This document shows positions 11,111 to 23,443 of a DNA stretch of 64,000 nt, piece by piece. Origin of the DNA: Salvator merianae (taxonomy: Eukaryota > Chordata > Lepidosauria > Squamata > Teiidae); assembly GCA_003586115.2 (NCBI GenBank), contig QVOM02000025.1:84208863-84272862 (forward strand). Reading direction: 5' to 3'. The notes beneath the pieces were generated by a model. It did not search any database and was not told the origin of the DNA. It saw nothing but the letters and a program-made list of their open reading frames with translations. Position numbers and translations under genes: made by a program. Numbering within the stretch: position 1 is the stretch's first letter; each line of letters opens with the position of its first letter.

Positions 11111-12025
11111 ATGACTCCAAAGTTTTGATGAACAAATGAACAATCTTGTAATCTTGTAATTTACTAGGATTATTTTGGTACAGTATCTTCCCACTAGATA
11201 TCCACTAGATATTCATTGGATATCACTTCTCATTCTGAAGCTGACAGACTTGGTAGAAATGGATACATTGATGTATTTGATTGAAGAAAATACTATCTTC
11301 ATTTCTTAAAAATTGGGAACTCCCTACTGAGTTTCTCAATAAGCCAAAAAAATGATATATAGATTTTGCGATTTGATGACTAGATGAGTAGAAATTTGAA
11401 ATTGCCGAAAAAAGTGACAGTTAAGGGGAGATATGAAAATGGATATATAATAAGGCTGCATCCAGACAGAGTCTAAAATGTGGAATTATCTCTGGGCTAT
11501 ATTGGGCTTTCCCTCTAAACAAGATCCTGCATTTTCCTCTTGCTATGTGGAGGTATACGTTACCATCAAAAGGATGATTGGGGATTACCTTTTTCTTTTT
11601 TCTTGATTCTCTCTCTCTTCTTTTGGTTTCTTTCTATTTTCAATGTAACTTGTAATGTATATTAAAATCTCAAAGAAAAAGGATACTGCTCTTCATTCTC
11701 TGTCTTTAGGATTATTTGGACTTATATACTTCAGATTTTATAAACACTTCATGTGGTTTACAAATAATTGGAGTAAACCAAACCAAACCAAACCAAAAAT
11801 CTATACAAAAAAACACACAAAAACTGAACCATGCAAAAAAGTAGTTTTTCAGCCTACTCCAAATTGAAGAAATCAATGGGAGCCTGCGGGCTGTTTTTTT
11901 TTTTTATTGAAATGTGTCTTTTTGTAGATCAGAGTGAATTTCCCTATGGTCTCCTGATGATCCATGAGCAGCCAATACGATATCTGTTCTAATGATGATC
12001 CATTAAAAGCTTGGGCATGTCTGCC
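11111..12025. other. Unassigned AT-rich sequence
   Basis: Short tandem ACCAAACCAAACCAAACCA at 11777-11796. Nothing else recognised. Confidence 0.35.
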
Positions 12026-12380
12026 CTAGAGAGTAGTGATGTTCATGAAAAATAATAATTTTCAATTAGCTTTCGAATGAAAATCTGTATTTTTGATTCT
12101 TTAGCGAATTTCGTTGTCGAAAAATGCATTTTTTCACCTTTGTTTTCACATTTTTTACAATGTTTTCCCATTGAAAATGTCGTTTTCATGGTTTAAACAT
12201 AGCAAAAATTGCAAAAATTCAACCAATTTCATTTTCGCAAAAGAATTGGCTTTTTCATTTTTGATTGATAAGTGCAAATGTAAAAAAGGTCATTTTCGTT
12301 TCGATGTGAAAATTCACAAAAATGAAATTTTATACAAATTTTCGAATGTGAATTGAAATTTGCACATCTCTACTAGAGAT
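12026..12380 (+). mobile_element. hAT MITE, family D, with 8-bp duplication
   Basis: The element at 12034-12372 begins TAGTGATGTTCATGAAAA and ends TTTGCACATCTCTA. It is flanked by CTAGAGAG (12026-12033) and CTAGAGAT (12373-12380), an 8-bp duplication with one mismatch, as expected for hAT. The interior is AT-rich with repeated CATTTTCG and GCAAAAATT motifs. No coding sequence. Confidence 0.75.
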
Positions 12381-13269
12381 GCATTGTACAATGTTATATA
12401 ATAAGTCTCTTTTCTGCTCGTTTGCAATTTAAGGCAGAATCACAAGTATATTTCCTTATTTTCCAGGATTGCTCTGCCAAGAAATGCAGGAAAACACACA
12501 AAACACAGACTTGCTTTCATGGGAAAGGGTGGTCTTGATACCACCAACACCTTGTATCCAGCCATAAGCAGATCAGTCTTATGAAACAAATGCATTTATT
12601 TATTTTCTCTGATATCCTCTTCCAACTTTTAATTCTTCTGTTCACCTTCCCATTCAAATGTTCAGCATTGGTTATGGATCATTTTAGAGACAAAGAGCAA
12701 TGATGATGAATTCTCAGAACCTTTAGTAATATTTGTTTGATTTGGACTATTTGCACTTCCCACCTCCTGCTTTTCAATGCCTATGTAACAGTAGCTTTTC
12801 ACCACAGATACATTACATCAAAATGCTAGAAACACAACATATGACAGATCTGAATGTCAAGGTTGTTTTTGTCTTTCCTTGGAAGTGTAAACAACCCTGA
12901 TCTTCTAAAGCAGGTAGGAACCTGTGACTAATCAGGCAGTATTAAAATGTCAAAGTAAACATTGAAATACTGAAATACTGCCAGAACATTTTTCTGAGCA
13001 TTTTCACTATTACCAATTCCCCTTACGATACATAGGCTTTGTCAAGGGAAAAAAAAAAAAAAAAGACTCTGTATTTAATACTATGGTTCCATTTGCACAT
13101 AGTAATAAAAAGTGGTTTGAAAGCAGCTTAGAAGTGGTAGTGTCCGTGTGCTAGAAATTTAAGTCTCTAATGTGGATTACAAGTGAGATGGCAACTCGAG
13201 CATCCTCATGCTACCATCTCCAGGCCACTTTTGTGTTGCTTTTTTAAACATCTGTGGATGTAGACTATG
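12381..13269. other. Unassigned sequence
   Basis: A run at 13048-13064; nothing else recognised. Confidence 0.35.
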
Positions 13270-13368
13270 ATCCTTTCTACACTGGGCCTTATTTGAAATT
13301 ATCTCCCAGAATAGGGAACTGCCATCCCTATTCTAGAATATAATCCAGAATAAAGCCCAGTTCTGCCT
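13270..13368. mobile_element. Shortened, diverged family A MITE
   Basis: It reads CCTTTCTACACTGGGCCTTA, ATCTCCCAGAATAGGGAACT, then the inverse half ATAATCCAGAATAAAGCCCA. It is a foldback with the middle of family A removed, about 20 bp from a full A copy. Confidence 0.6.
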
Positions 13369-13387
13369 CATAGCTACTTGAGGACAC

Positions 13388-13573
13388 AATGGCCCTTTCT
13401 GCACTTGGCCTTATTGTGGATTATATCTCAGAATAGGGACCTGCTATCCACATGCTAGTGCAAACTATGAAAGGTCTTGCCCAGGGCCTACCACAGTCTG
13501 CACTAGCATGCAGATGGCAGGTCCCTATTCTGAGATATAATCCACAATAAGGCCAAGTGCAGAAAGGGCCAAT
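13388..13573. mobile_element. Family A 180-bp foldback MITE, AAT duplication
   Basis: The element at 13391-13570 is flanked by AAT (13388-13390 and 13571-13573). The arms are nearly complete inverses: GGCCCTTTCTGCACTTGGCC at the left, GGCCAAGTGCAGAAAGGGCC at the right, and GGACCTGCTATCCACATGCT facing AGCATGCAGATGGCAGGTCC. The element folds into one long hairpin with a short central loop and encodes nothing. Confidence 0.85.
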
Positions 13574-13772
13574 GGTGGCAGAGAAATTAAAAAAAAAAAA
13601 AAAAAGGGAAGAAGAGAGAGAGGAAGTACTAGAGGCAGATGGTTCAGTGATGGAACACATGCCTAGCATCTAGAAGGTCTCAGGATCCAGATTTTCAAAG
13701 TGCCTGCTAAGATTTTTTTTCTGGAGTGCCCAACCACTCAGTCTGGGCAGAGAATTTTCAGTTTGATGAAAC
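13574..13772. other. Unassigned spacer with A run
   Basis: A run at 13590-13604; nothing else recognised. Confidence 0.35.
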
Positions 13773-14188
13773 TATGGGCCAGTTTGCACCTTACCCATAG
13801 TGAGTGACCATATGCTCACCAGCTGAATGCATCTGTGCAGCTCTGCCACCAAAATGCCTGGGAATGTCTACAGTTGCTCTCAGATGCTACTAGCTGAAGA
13901 CAACAAAATTGTTGTCCACAGCTTGACTGGTAGCAACTGATGCATATGCTGCAAGTGGGCAGCAGAGCATGGCTGCAGCTATGCAGTCACATACCATGCC
14001 CCTGATCGCCATGGCAACACCCAGATGTTGCTGAAGCTGCTGTCATGCTATTTGGGCCAGCCATCCACACTGCGAGTGCAGAGGCCTGGTATGGGGCTGT
14101 TCCATCCTGCACAGTGCGGATGGTCACCATGCTGTGGGGTCTTGGACAGCCTAGAATGGTATTATTGTACAATGTGAACAGGCCCTAT
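13773..14188. mobile_element. Family F MITE with TAT duplication
   Basis: The element at 13776-14185 has ends GGGCCAGTTTGCACCTTACC and GTACAATGTGAACAGGCCC and is flanked by TAT on both sides. It contains the F modules TTGTTGTCCACAGCTTGACT and CCTAGAATGGTATTATTGTA, shared with 17189-17484. Confidence 0.8.
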
Positions 14189-14727
14189 GATCTGCTGTCA
14201 TAAAGAGCAGCTTCATATGTTCTACTGGATCTGTGGCACAAATGTTCATGCTTCATGGTATGCCTGAGGAAGTATAGAAGTGGCCTTTCTGTGGAAAGCA
14301 CAACATATGTTCTAATCCTCAAATTCTTGTTTTTCAGCTTCCTTCTCTCTAGGCAGAAATGGCTTCTGACGGTGTGCTGACAATCTGCTTTTTGCAAGCT
14401 GAGGCACATTCAAAGTGACTCATAGTTCAGTTTTGGCAGTCACGTTGAGTTAATGCTTACACAAAAATGTTATTTTTCTATGCATTTTGATAACTTCTAT
14501 TTAGGCAATTTACTACATCTTTTTTTTACAAAACTGCTTATTTTTTATAGTAAGCAATATGAAGGTATCACCAGCTTAGAACACTTCAGTCTGCTATCTT
14601 TACATCTATTCAGTTGAATTGCATCCTCTCTCCTTTAACTTCCAAGTAGTCCTTTCAGAACAAGGTGCACATAGAATAGTAACAGTAAATTCTAGTCCTG
14701 GAACTAAATTTGAAATGATGGGTGCTT
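14189..14727. other. Unassigned sequence
   Basis: Nothing recognised. Confidence 0.35.
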
Positions 14728-15165
14728 CCACACTTACTGTAAGAATGGACCGGTGTGGCATCTAGTCCTCTTCAGGCTTCTTTCTTCTGCATGCTGGAGC
14801 AGGAGAGAGAGGTCCTGCTACCTCCCTGGACTACTCCATCCAGATTGAGATGGAGTGTGTCCCGGTCTAGGCATCCAAAATGGCCACCTATACTGGGACA
14901 CTAGTAGACCTGTTTCTTTCAGGTCTACCAGCATTCCAGGGGCAGCTAGACTAGCATAGGGAAGCATGCAAAGGGGACATAGAGATGCACTAAACTGTGG
15001 CACCGAAATGTGTCCCTAAGGGGGAATGAGGCTAGGAACTTCACCTCAGTGAACTTGGAAGCGGCAGGGCACTGTACTGGAACAGCTTTCCAAATGTGGA
15101 AGCAATTCCTAAGGAAGCTATTTTGTGATTTCAGTTTTTAGTGATCAGGATGGAGTCCACATGGA
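14728..15165. mobile_element. Probable diverged family G MITE
   Basis: TGCTTCCACACTTACTGTAA at the left recalls the shared terminal motif. CACCGAAATGTGTCCC at 15001-15016 is a decayed half of the G hairpin, followed by GAGGCTAGGAACTT as in 41340-41352 and 18535-18555. The boundaries are uncertain. Confidence 0.4.
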
Positions 15166-15782
15166 TGTCACTCAGAGGTTATTGATTTGGATTTTTCTCT
15201 GTATACTGCCAACTGCGGGTGGAGCACCACCTGCCAAATTTACCCCAAGCAGTGGGTTTAAGGCATCCCATAATTAGCTTGCAGGTTTCATTTAGAGTGA
15301 CGTCTACTTGCCAAGTGTACGTGCACTGACTTATACCATACTGAGCAGGCATACTCACCATCTACATACCAGAGAGCTAATGATGATTTTTTAACAGCTG
15401 GACAGTGGTCTGTTGGGGATGGTCTACTGATGTCTGCACTGAGCAGAGATCTGGGATTGATGATCTCTGAGGTCCATTCCAATTCTATGGAAGGATCTGC
15501 ACAACAGCACCATGCAAACACTTGAAGAGCACAGCTTTAAATGTAAAGCAGAATAAAGCACTGTGGCAGCATTCTCTCCCTCTCTGCAGACGACCTATTT
15601 CCAGAGCCACCTTCTGTGTTTGAAAAAATAGTCCCAGCTGGAAACTTCAAAGCTGGGGAATGCAAATGATATTCATGCAGCCAGGAGTTATGATGTGTGT
15701 GCAGGCAGCATGCAATGGTTGGCATACTTGCATGCATGCCAACCCTGAAGCTGCAGGTCCTGTCAGTGATTCATCAATTCTA
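15166..15782. other. Unassigned sequence
   Basis: The frames here have no recognisable domain. Confidence 0.3.
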
Positions 15783-16240
15783 GGGCCCTTTCAGCACATG
15801 CAGTTGATCCTGGTTAGGAACTCCCACAGCTGGCTTCTGGCCTTAATGATCTTCATGTTAGCGTGGACCTGTTAGGCCATTCTCCCTGCTAGTACGTTGT
15901 GGTCCAGAACATGGAGGTGTTCAGAAGGCATGGCCTCTCATGTTTGGGACTACCAGAGAATCCATTTCAACAGTACACCAAAGTGTATCACTGAAATAGG
16001 TTCCCCTAGAGCTCCGAAGCTACAAAACTTAAGTTCCTAACCCTCAGAGGCCAGCCTTGAAGCTCACTTGAGCTTCCGGGCCAGTTTTGGAGTTGATCTG
16101 AATCCGTGCCATTGTGCATGCACCATTGTTCCAGACTACACCTTTCCATGCCATGAACCAACAGGTCTGCCTGGACCAGACCAATTGGTTCAGACCACAG
16201 TGAAGTGGATACAGAAAAAGGACAGTGACTTCTTTGTCTG
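15783..16240. mobile_element. Family G MITE
   Basis: It starts GGGCCCTTTCAGCACATGCA. It holds GTCCAGAACATGGAGGTGTT at 15902-15921 and the G hairpin at 15957-16006 (AATCCATTTCAACAGTACAC facing its inverse GTGTATCACTGAAATAGGTT), then TTCCTAACCCTCAGAGGCCA. The right part, ACCAGACCAATTGGTTCAGA and GTGGATACAGAAAAAGGACA, matches the right end of the G copy at 29221-29840. Confidence 0.55.
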
Positions 16241-17185
16241 TGAGCTTTTGAGCTACCAATGGTCTAAGTGTTATGATACAGCCATCAAGCAGCAAGGACA
16301 TGTGAGTGAGGGAGATACATGGGATTTCTTGGTTATTCCTGTTGTTAGGAAACTGCTGGGAAGTTCAGTTTGCCATGGTCTCCTGACTTTGAAGATGACT
16401 GGCAAATTCTCTGGTAAGCTCCTCTACCTTGCATTTCTATGCTAGTGATCACTGGATATAACAAAATAACTTTGCATTTTGAGATCATTATGTCTGTGGG
16501 AGAAGAAGAGGGAGAAGGAGGGAAAATGTACACTAGGGTGGTTAGTGACAGCTATATGAAACAGATATTATAGTGAATCATGTAATCGGAGGATGCCACT
16601 GTGTTGTCAAATCAAATGCACAATGGAACAATAGCATGGCACAAATTACAGGTGTCGCATTTCAATTTTGGTGCCTACAATTATATGTTTTCATGCAACA
16701 AAAAAAGTGGTAGCGAATATGTATTTTCCTTTTGATAATATACAGCTCATATTTTATATAAATACACAGAAGCTTTTCAGAAGTATGTAATGTAGACTTT
16801 CTTTGAAAAAAAGGAAAAGAAAGGAACAAAAGGGGTTATCATGATAATTTGAATCAGATATGAACTCCTATTCGACAGTGCTGCATTCAAAGTATGTCTA
16901 TATTCTGTTTGTTCTACTTTGAATAGTTTCATAAGCAGTGTGCTGTTTTTTGTTACTGCTATTTTATATACAATATTTTATCTTTTTGTGTACTAAATCC
17001 ACTGCAGTTAAGCTACAATGTTTACCAAGAAAACTCAAGATTCATTTTCTGATCATATAGAGAAGCTACTGAAGAAGACCCTGTTAGGTTGAAACACATC
17101 TGGGTTCACTTACACCTCCTTTGATTTTCTATGTATTGTGACACAGTGACTGGCACTTTAAATATTTCTGGAATATGAACTATAC
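16241..17185. other. Unassigned AT-rich sequence
   Basis: Nothing recognised. Confidence 0.35.
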
Positions 17186-17487
17186 ATAAGGCCTGTTCAA
17201 AAACTGTTGTCCACAGCTTGATCAAGAGCAGCTGGATTGCTCCCAGTCAGCAGTGTTCACACCCTCTTCTGGGAGGGGATGTTGTGAGTGGGTGGGGCCA
17301 CCATGGTTGTGGCTGTGCAGTTGTGTGCCACATCCCCGATCACCATGGCAACAGTCAGATATCACTGTCGCCACTGTCATAGCAGTCAGCCCTCTAAGTG
17401 CAGATGGCCATCATGCTGTGGCATCTTGTATAGCCTAGAATGGTATTGTTGTACCCTTCTAGGCTGTACAGGGCAAACAGGCCCATA
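17186..17487. mobile_element. Family F MITE with ATA duplication
   Basis: The element at 17189-17484 begins AGGCCTGTTCAAAAACTG, ends TACAGGGCAAACAGGCCC, and is flanked by ATA on both sides. It shares TGTTGTCCACAGCTTGATC and CCTAGAATGGTATTGTTGTA with the copy at 13776. At 296 bp it is the shortest F copy here. Confidence 0.8.
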
Positions 17488-17661
17488 TATTTCCACTTTG
17501 TCTGTCAAAAATAGTATGCTTTAGTTACGTTTGCTACTATAGGACATCTTTTAAAGACTCTCCTATATTTATTTGATTGCTAATTATGAAATTATGAGGT
17601 TAACTTCATACTGGATGTATGTAAATGTTTGTTTAACTGAATTACAGTTGTATATATGACT
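17488..17661. other. Unassigned spacer
   Basis: Nothing recognised. Confidence 0.35.
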
Positions 17662-17808
17662 GTCTATTTCTATTTCTATTTCTATTTCTATTTCTATTTC
17701 TATTTCTATTTCTATTTCTATTTCTATTTCTATTTCTATTTCTATTTCTATTTCTATTTATCTATATCTATATCTATATCTATATCTATATCTATATCTA
17801 TATCTATA

Positions 17809-17868
<60 letters not shown>
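17662..17868. repeat. Four-stage compound microsatellite
   Basis: In order: a hexamer TCTATT array to about 17758, a hexamer ATCTAT array to about 17810, three TCTG units, then TCTA units to about 17866. Each unit differs from the next by one or two bases, which suggests growth by successive mutation and slippage. The open frame across it is not a gene. Confidence 0.97.
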
Positions 17869-17916
17869 CTAGTGTCTAGGACCACTACTGTAAGATGCAA
17901 TATCCTGCTACAGATA

Positions 17917-18851
17917 GATCCTTTTTGTTTCCTTAAGATTTGGTTAGTGCCAGCTATGATCAGAACCAGTGAGTCTGGACCAGTGAGACCCAAGGCTCAG
18001 ATCATGGCCTGGCACAGTCTAGAACAGGGCTGGATGCAAGGCAACACTCGTCCTGATCAGTCTTCAGGCATTTTTGCACTTACCAAAGGAGAAAGTACTA
18101 ATTAGCAGGGTTTAGGCTGGCCAGGATGGAGTCCAGTGGGTGCCATTCACACTTATCAGCAATGGAACAGTTTGTGAGCTGGCCAGCAGGGGGCACAGTG
18201 TGAATGGGAATGCACTAGTCAGGAAGCTACTTCCCAAGCCATAGAGCTACTTCCCAAACTGACCCCTCCCCACCACCATTTCAAACCCAGAAGTAGTCCA
18301 AATACAAACTCCCATGATCTACACCTGTTCGCGCAAGTCAGATTCCAGACTGCAATTTACTTCACCAGTGTGACTCAGCTTCAGGTAGGCTTGGGTGAGC
18401 TTCAAGGCAGCTGACTCCATTAGACGGTGTGAATGGACAGGATCGTTCCTCTCATGAAGTGTGAACAGGCCCCTCATCTCAAATCCTGAAATTTGTGCAA
18501 GGTTTGGGGCTAGCCTCCAGGGGGCTTCCAATGGGCTAAGAATGAAAGTTCCTAACCTTGGAGTCACCAGGGAACCCATTTTGGAGGTACACTTAGGTGT
18601 GCCACCAGAATAGGTTCCCCAGTAGTCCCGAACATGGAGGTGTGCCTTCTGCACACCTTTGTGGTTTGCACCAGGACCCACTGGTCTGCCAATAGACCTC
18701 AATGTTGAGATCCACCAGTAATCCCAATCAGGGTTTTTTTGATCAGGGGTTTGCATCATCTAGCACAGACAAAGCATACCGGCGGTGGGTCTGGCCACCC
18801 TTGGACCACCAGACTACATCATGTAGTCCAAGGATAAGTGCAGAAAGGTCC
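17917..18851. mobile_element. Family G MITE interrupted by a family B insertion
   Basis: The left part, 17917-18065, begins GATCCTTTTTG and carries GGACCAGTGAGACCCAAGG. The right part, 18473-18851, holds the G hairpin at 18569-18620 (GGAACCCATTTTGGAGGTAC facing GTGCCACCAGAATAGGTTCC), the CGAACATGGAGGTGTGC module, and the end TAAGTGCAGAAAGGTCC. The two halves join sensibly when the B element is removed. Confidence 0.5.
18063..18475. mobile_element. Family B MITE inside G
   Basis: The element at 18066-18472 starts AGGCATTTTTGCACTTACC and ends GAAGTGTGAACAGGCCC. The flanking triplets TTC and CTC match at two of three bases. The interior shows the B modules: AGCAGGGGGCACAGTGTGAA, GGAATGCACTAG, TTCGCGCAAGTCAG, and CAGCTTCAGGTAGGCTTGGG. 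Confidence 0.7.
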
Positions 18852-19328
18852 TTGGACAGGTTGCTCAAAAAGCTCAGAAAATAGGATAGAAATGACAAGA
18901 TAAATTAGGAATATTGGATAAAAGGCACTGCAAAAGCATACGGTAGTGGTCACTGAAGACATTTAAAAGATGAAACAGCTCAAAAGCAGTGTTTCAAAAT
19001 ATGCTCTGGCACTCTGCACAGTGTTTGTCTTGGAACATCCTGAGAGCTTTATCCAGCAATCACAGACACACAGAAAATGTACTCTAGCAGGGAACATTAT
19101 TAACTCAAACAGCATACAAATTGTAGAAGGTTTCTTATGTTAAGGTTTCCTGGCTCGGACAGCTGGATTCTTTTGGAAAATCAGAAATGAGAAAGGGAGG
19201 TTCTGAAAGGACAGATATGGTGTCGCAGATTGTGCATTCACACCAGCATAGGAAAGAAACAGGGTAAGATGCTGCCATTTGAGGACCATCTCAGAGAAAT
19301 ATTAGTGAAAGGGAAAGATCCCTGTCTG
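18852..19328. other. Unassigned sequence
   Basis: Nothing recognised. Confidence 0.35.
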
Positions 19329-19707
19329 TTAAGGATATTTCTTGCAGGGTCCAATTGATGAACAAGAAGAAGCAAGTTGCTGAGCAGCTCTCTTTGTCAG
19401 TATTCTGGTATGACAAGATTGGATGTGCATAATGCAAAAGGCTAGTGGCTGCATAATTGACAGGCACAAAATAAGGTATGCAGCTGTGCAGTTGTGCATC
19501 ATGTCCTGCTCATGATGGCAATGACTGGGCATTTCCATGGCCGCGGTCATGGCAAGCAGGCATGCATTTGCACTGTGAGTGCTGAAGGTCCTGTACAGAG
19601 GCATTCTAACACTCGCAAGGTGAATGCCCACAGCTCTGCTGGGTCATGACCATCTCAAAATGGTATAATTATACCAATCTAACCTGGTCCATGCAAAAAG
19701 ACCCTTA
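19329..19707. mobile_element. Family F MITE with TTA duplication
   Basis: The element at 19332-19704 starts AGGATATTTCTTGCAGGGTC and ends CCATGCAAAAAGACCC, with TTA on both sides. The interior AAATGGTATAATTATACCAA corresponds to the F block around ATGGTATTATTGTAC. The ends are more diverged than in other copies. Confidence 0.6.
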
Positions 19708-19744
19708 GAATCCTATTCTTCCCTGGGACTTTCCATAAGATGAA

Positions 19745-20385
19745 GGGCCTGTTTTTACTTTACTTTAATTTCAATTTCTACCCTGCCCTATACCGAGAGG
19801 CCTCAGGGCGGCTTACAAAACATACTAAAACTATTACAATAAAACACCATAAAAATGTTATAAAACAGCTTAAAACATACAAAAACTTACAACCAAAACT
19901 ATAACAATAAAAACACCATAAAGACATTATAAAAAATCATAAAAAGTATTTCATAGCCCCCACCCCAAAACCACCCTAACCCAATAATACAACAGACCAG
20001 CAGCAATGAGGGGGGCTTCTCAGAGGGTCAAGGCCCATATGCCTGGGCAAAGAGAAAGGTCTTTACCAGACGCCGAAACCCAAATAGGGATGGCACCTGG
20101 TGAATCTCAGTATGGAGGCTGTTCCACAACCTGGGGACAGCCATAGAGAAAATCCTCTCCCTCACCCCCACCCCCTGCACTAATGCAGGCGAAGGGACCA
20201 CCAGGAGGGACTGCCCCTGTGACCTCAGCGTGCGGGCAGCACATATGGGTGGAGGCGCTCCTTCAGGGAGACAAGGCCCAAACCATTTAGGGCTTTATAC
20301 ACCAAAGTCAACACTTTGAATTGAGCCCGAAAATGTATTGGAAGCCAGCGGAGACTTTTCAGTACTGCTGAGATATGCAACCAGG
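19745..20385 (-). mobile_element. L2-type LINE 3' end
   Basis: The + strand shows the inverse L2 tail (CTACCCTGCCCTATACCGAG, AGGCCTCAGGGCGGCTTACA, then AT-rich repeats of ATAAAAACACCATAAA) followed by the inverse ORF2 end. It is 5'-truncated at an F-type element near 20386. Confidence 0.8.
20225..20385 (-). pseudogene. L2-type reverse transcriptase C-terminal fragment
   Basis: The minus strand reads ISAVLKSLRWLPIHFRAQFK, then VLTLVYKALNGLGLVSLKER, ending LHPYVLPAR at the stop 20225-20227. The LRWLPI..R..FK.L.L.YKALNG block is the typical C-terminal region of L2-clade ORF2 proteins. Catalytic reverse transcriptase motifs are absent. A weaker relative, DNMYWLPIHYWIQLKVLK, lies at about 31296-31380 on the same strand. 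Confidence 0.75.
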
Positions 20386-20617
20386 GATGCAGTGCATAAC
20401 AGTGTAGCCACCGCTGTGCCAAACAGCACAGCTTCCACATCTGGAAGTTGGTGCAAACACCGAGTACTGGGAGCAGTCCAGCTGCTCCAGATTCAGCTGG
20501 GGGACACAATTTGTGCTCCACAGCTGGTAGTGGATTGCTTGGGCCTCTGCAGAATGTAGATGCACTTCACTAGTGAGCATGCGGACGTTCACTAGTGAGA
20601 AGTGCGGACAGGCCTGG
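20386..20617. mobile_element. Partial family F MITE
   Basis: The right end reads CACTAGTGAGAAGTGCGGAC then AGGCC. Modules TTTGTGCTCCACAGCTGGTA and GGGCCTCTGCAGAATGTAGA match 23740-23810, 53090-53165 and 57790-57815. The left end adjoins the L2 fragment and is not readable. Confidence 0.5.
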
Positions 20618-22498
20618 AGTTGGCTTGCATATGCTTTAATTTTTAATTTCCTAGCACTAGATTTCAAGGTGTATGGGAAAGTCGATGCTTTCTGGAGTTC
20701 CTTGAAAGTATTTCCAAGGAAACAAAGTCATGACTTCCCCTTCAAACTGCAATGAAATGTTCTTTTTTATTGAGATGGCTCAAACAATTGCTGAGACATG
20801 GAACGTCTGCAGAGGATGTTGTATAGGAAAGGTTGCACAGCAGTGGGTTGAGCATGGCTTCCTGAGATACTGAGTTAAAAAAGGAACATGCATTGACAAG
20901 AGGACTTTTCAGACCAAACTGAGAGCTGAGGCGAAAGTTCTTCATTTTCCTTTGGAACAAAAGTCCACCAAGATAATATGGCATTGCAGCTCAGAGCTGG
21001 CTGAAGTGATGTTCATAAAAAGTAGAAGCTGGAGGAGGTGAAGAGCCAGGAATGTAACTTGAAAGTGCTTCACTTCAGGGACTGAGATAAAGTATTTGAA
21101 CATGTCTGGTCAATTTTGAAATGTCACCTTTGTGTTCAGCCTTATTCACTCTTTTAGATATACTGCTTAAGTGCACTTGAAACTCAGCAATGTGTGGAAT
21201 AAGGTTAGGACACATGGCATGTGACCTGCAGAAGCAACAGGCATGGAAAAGCCTGAAATTTGCTGATCTGAAGTGGGGCAAAGCTGAAACTTTTGATCAC
21301 ACAGGAGATTCATTCAAATGTGTTGAACTATGCCTCAAATGCGGGGAAGTTTCATGGATATGCATGCATGGATATGCCAGTATATACATGCATCTGTATG
21401 CATATCTATATGTTTCTTCTTCCAACAGTTAGGTTTGCATCTGAAAACATTAATGGGAAAAAAAATGAAAGTGGCTCAGAGATGGTGGCATGAAGACACT
21501 AGTGCTCCCATCCCACCTCTAATCCACATTAAAGGATAGACAATGCACTTTGAAAGTGCATTTTCTGAACTTTAATGTGGATTAAAGCAGTAAAATGTGG
21601 ATGGTACCACCTTTAAGCTGCTTTTGAGCCACTTTCCTCTTTACCTGTATGGAGCAGCCTGTGACTGCCTCTAATTTTAATCAACCTTACAAGAGGGTTT
21701 GGAAGATAAACTTGAACTGAAAGAGCACAGCTTTTGCTGTCTTGGGGTCCCAGAAGAAAATTCTGGGTATAAACAGAAGGTATCTTAATAAACAAGTGGA
21801 TTATCTTATTTTATTTTTATTATTTTTTTCTGATCCAGGGGAACTTTCTGGTTATGGTTTTCATTGGGTATGTGTGTGTCTTCGTATTCAGCATAACTGA
21901 GCAGAGTTCCCAATGGAAGAGACATTCTTTTTGTGCTAGCACATCCCTAAACTGATAATTTCCTAGTCATGTGTGTGCATTTGATTATCGCTTCCCATGC
22001 AACATCTGTGGTTTTGTCATTCAAGCTTCAGTTTTGATTGATTTCAACTCATTCCCATTCACATACAATTCTATTAAAAAAAAAGTCAGCTCATTTCATC
22101 CAGTCCTCACAGGCATTTGCTTTCCTTTCCACCTTCTTAGTAACGAGGGATATGATTAACTCTATTCTTTCTTATGGTTTCTCTTCATTTAGTGAAAATT
22201 CCTAGCATTGACTGACCCTTATTTCAAGATTCTCTGGAGATGCTTCTATTCATACACCTAAAAATAGTATTAATTAGTCTTCACACACCATCTCAAAAAA
22301 CAAACAAGCAAAAAACTAGGAAAGGAAGATTATAGCAGCTTCATATAAAGAGAAAATAAAATCATTGGGAAATAAGTCTAATACGTTGCAATTGGCTTCT
22401 AAATACAAGAAGAATATTAACCAAACTATATTGTTGCTGATTTATTGCTGAAGAGTTCTCAGAATAATGGGGGAAGGTCCTTTGTACGACTGAGACAC
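20618..22498. other. Unassigned sequence
   Basis: About 1.9 kb with no recognised repeat or exon. ATTAATGTGGATTA-type motifs near 21520-21590 form a loose inverse pair (AATCCACATTAAAG and CTTTAATGTGGATT), possibly a worn foldback element. Confidence 0.3.
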
Positions 22499-22588
22499 AG
22501 AGAACATAGAACATAGAACATAGAAACATAGAGTTGGAAGAGACCTCCTGGATCATCAAGTCCAACCCCCTGCTCAATGCAGGATTAC

Positions 22589-23220
<632 letters not shown>

Positions 23221-23235
23221 CTTCTTGCACCTGTC

Positions 23236-23443
23236 ACATTGCAGAACAAGACAGGAAACATTTTAACATAAGGGATGCTCTCCTGGGTCAGTCCCAGTGG
23301 TTGCTCGTGGAGCGTGTCTGCAAGGCCATACTGCAGAGTCAAAGGTCAAACCGGAAGCCTCTATTTTGGAAAGCTCTGGATGGGAGGGGAGATGAGTGCT
23401 GTAAGCATAATGTACTTCCTGTGGTAAATTAAGAAGAGTACCA
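23236..23443. other. Unassigned spacer
   Basis: Nothing recognised. Confidence 0.35.

Noticed and set aside
13391..13570. CRISPR array or microRNA precursor
   Set aside because: The long hairpin is one of several dispersed copies with target-site duplications. There is no repeat-spacer periodicity, and the stem is far longer than a microRNA precursor.
17656..18105. 149-codon + frame
   Set aside because: The first half is microsatellite translation and the rest lies in a G-type element.
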